In this document: piece by piece, positions 4,619-5,480 of the stretch
Layout of the letters: each line of letters opens with the position of its first letter
Numbering within the stretch: the first letter of the stretch is position 1
Source of the DNA: Ascidiaceihabitans sp.
GTDB lineage: Bacteria > Pseudomonadota > Alphaproteobacteria > Rhodobacterales > Rhodobacteraceae
Reading direction: 5' to 3'
DNA: 5,480 nt
Assembly: GCA_023301665.1 (NCBI GenBank)
Contig: JALZUL010000105.1
Coordinates: 1 to 5,480 of the forward strand
Position numbers and translations under genes: made by a program
Notes under the pieces: generated by a model
What the model saw: only the letters and a program-made list of their open reading frames with translations
What the model was told of the DNA's origin: nothing
Database searches by the model: none

Positions 4619-5131
4619 TTAACCAGCTGGTTTAGGCGCAGGCGCAGCAGCCTTTTTGCCTGCGTTCAATGGATCATCCTGACGTTGAACAGACCCTTCG
4701 AAGTGGGCACCAGATTCAATCGCGATTGTCTTGTGGATGATGTCACCCTCAACACGTGCCGTTGATGTCAGGCGGACCTTTAGGCCGCGTACACGGCCAA
4801 CGATACGGCCGTTGATCACAACGTCATCAGCGATCACTTCGCCTTTGATTGTTGCGGTTTCACCGATTGTCAGCAAGTGGGCGCGGATGTCGCCTTCAAC
4901 AGTGCCTTCAACTTGGATGTCACCAGTTGTCTTCATGTTACCAGTGACGTGCAAGTCCGTAGACAAAACAGAGGCAGGTGGCTTCGCTTTAGGAGCGCTT
5001 GCCTTAAACTCGTTTTGAGCGGGCTTGGGTGCAGGAGCGGTCGCTGCCGCTGGGGCTGCAGGAGCCGCCGCTGGTTTAGCCGCCGTATTTTCAGTCGGGG
5101 CAGGGTCGTTGATTTTGCTTTTAGAAAACAT
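4619..5131 (-). CDS. Bactofilin (polymer-forming cytoskeletal protein)
   Basis: Bactofilins self-assemble without nucleotide into membrane-associated filaments that position cell-wall enzymes. Of 170 residues, the central part, about 55-150, is the right-handed beta-helix bactofilin domain. Its short repeats contain VxGxxxxxGDIxVxGxVxGDI-type turns (LHVTGNMKTTGDIQVEGTVE, then TIGETATIKGEVIADDVVIN, then ARVEGDIIHKTIAIESGAHF). The flanks, about 10-54 and 155-170, are Ala/Pro/Lys-rich and disordered, as usual for the family. The N-terminus MFSKSK resembles the short amphipathic MFSK-type membrane-targeting peptide known from Caulobacter BacA, so peripheral inner-membrane attachment is likely. 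The ATG at 5131 overlaps the end of the M23 gene by 11 bp, with AAGG (5144-5141) at 9-nt spacing, so translation is coupled. The pairing with an M23 endopeptidase supports a role in local peptidoglycan remodelling and cell shape. A bacA/ccmA-type name would fit, but I leave the symbol empty. Confidence 0.94.
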   Translation of the reverse strand: MFSKSKINDPAPTENTAAKPAAAPAAPAAATAPAPKPAQNEFKASAPKAKPPASVLSTDLHVTGNMKTTGDIQVEGTVEGDIRAHLLTIGETATIKGEVIADDVVINGRIVGRVRGLKVRLTSTARVEGDIIHKTIAIESGAHFEGSVQRQDDPLNAGKKAAAPAPKPAG

Positions 5132-5480
5132 CGTTTGCAGCCTTGATATAGATCATTGGGTTAACAGCTTCACCACCTACACGAACTTCATAGTGCAAGT
5201 GAACGCCTGTCACACGTCCAGATGCACCCATATCACCGATACGATCCCCGCGCGAGACCCTTTGTCCAACTTTTACGCGTAACTTGCTTAGGTGGGCATA
5301 CCGAGTTTCGATACCGAACTCGTGTTGAATTTTGACAAGACGTCCATATCCTGAGGACCAACCGGAGTGAGTCACAACACCGTCCGCCGTTGCATAGAGT
5401 GGCGTACCACTTGGAGCGGCGAAATCGACGCCTCGGTGCATGCGGCGACCACCTGTTTTAGGGTCGCGGCGCGGTCCAAA
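5121..5480 (-). CDS. M23/LytM-family metallo-endopeptidase, C-terminal part (5' end outside window)
   Basis: This is the C-terminal catalytic part of a zinc peptidoglycan endopeptidase. The frame is open through the right edge, and the 119 visible residues start FGPRRDPKTGGRR, so the ATG at 5441 is an internal Met rather than the start. The LytM signature is intact: the HxxxD motif in MHRGVDFAAPSGTPLYA (His15, Asp19 of the visible part), YAHLS (His63), and HLHYEVR (His94, His96). Together these supply the Zn ligands and the catalytic His residues, so the enzyme should be active. The short tail NPMIYIKAANDVF ends inside the start of the bactofilin gene, an 11-bp overlap. The family normally has an N-terminal membrane anchor and a coiled coil or linker; that part is not visible. 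The bactofilin partner suggests a role in localised peptide cross-link cleavage during shape generation, as in the LmdC/Csd1-type systems. Confidence 0.94.
   Translation of the reverse strand, partial: FGPRRDPKTGGRRMHRGVDFAAPSGTPLYATADGVVTHSGWSSGYGRLVKIQHEFGIETRYAHLSKLRVKVGQRVSRGDRIGDMGASGRVTGVHLHYEVRVGGEAVNPMIYIKAANDVF

Noticed and set aside
5439..5441. ATG at 5441 as the start of a 106-residue M23 protein
   Set aside because: The frame stays open to the right edge, with conserved M23 residues (GPR.DP..G) upstream of this Met. It is internal and the gene is truncated by the window.
1..5480. Search for CRISPR arrays, tRNA/rRNA, insertion sequences, attachment sites or an origin
   Set aside because: No regularly spaced repeats, cloverleaf-like sequence, transposase frame or terminal inverted repeats were seen. 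One DnaA-like box is not an origin.

Overview
The window looks like ordinary core chromosome of an alphaproteobacterium, most likely Rhodobacteraceae (Roseobacter group). The evidence is a pyruvate dehydrogenase E1 beta with a fused N-terminal lipoyl domain next to pdhA, an ftsB-type division gene just upstream of pdhA, a PGK whose preferred start gives an N-terminus beginning MGWKSLDD, and an M23 peptidase-bactofilin pair. Genus is not determined. I see no phage, IS, CRISPR, tRNA, rRNA or obvious horizontally acquired segment.

Layout. The left half is read on the minus strand, in the order pgk (3308-2124), ftsB-like (1989-1690), pdhA (1535-534), pdhB (519 to beyond base 1). pdhA and pdhB are 14 bp apart and are certainly one transcript. 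ftsB is separated by about 130-155 bp on each side, and those gaps hold dyad symmetries. The gap before pdhA has a perfect 11-bp-arm inverted repeat next to the pdhA ribosome binding site, plus a perfect DnaA-box 9-mer. From a 147-bp divergent control region at 3309-3455, two cyclophilin-type peptidyl-prolyl isomerase genes run on the plus strand (3456-3962 and 3955-4503). They overlap by 8 bp: the first is cytoplasmic, and the second has a Sec signal peptide. A strong bidirectional hairpin terminator (4567-4598) separates them from a convergent minus-strand pair, an M23/LytM endopeptidase (entering from beyond 5480, ending at 5121) and a bactofilin (5131-4619), which overlap by 11 bp.

How the genes work together. 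pgk and pdhAB are central carbon enzymes (lower glycolysis, then pyruvate to acetyl-CoA), with a divisome component between them. The isomerase pair supplies proline cis-trans isomerisation in the cytoplasm and probably the periplasm. The M23-bactofilin pair is a cell-shape module: a cytoskeletal polymer paired with a peptidoglycan endopeptidase. No unknown system is evident. The least explained features are the palindrome and DnaA-box motif before pdhA, the cluster of dyads between pgk and ftsB, and the near-identical blocks in the two isomerase genes.
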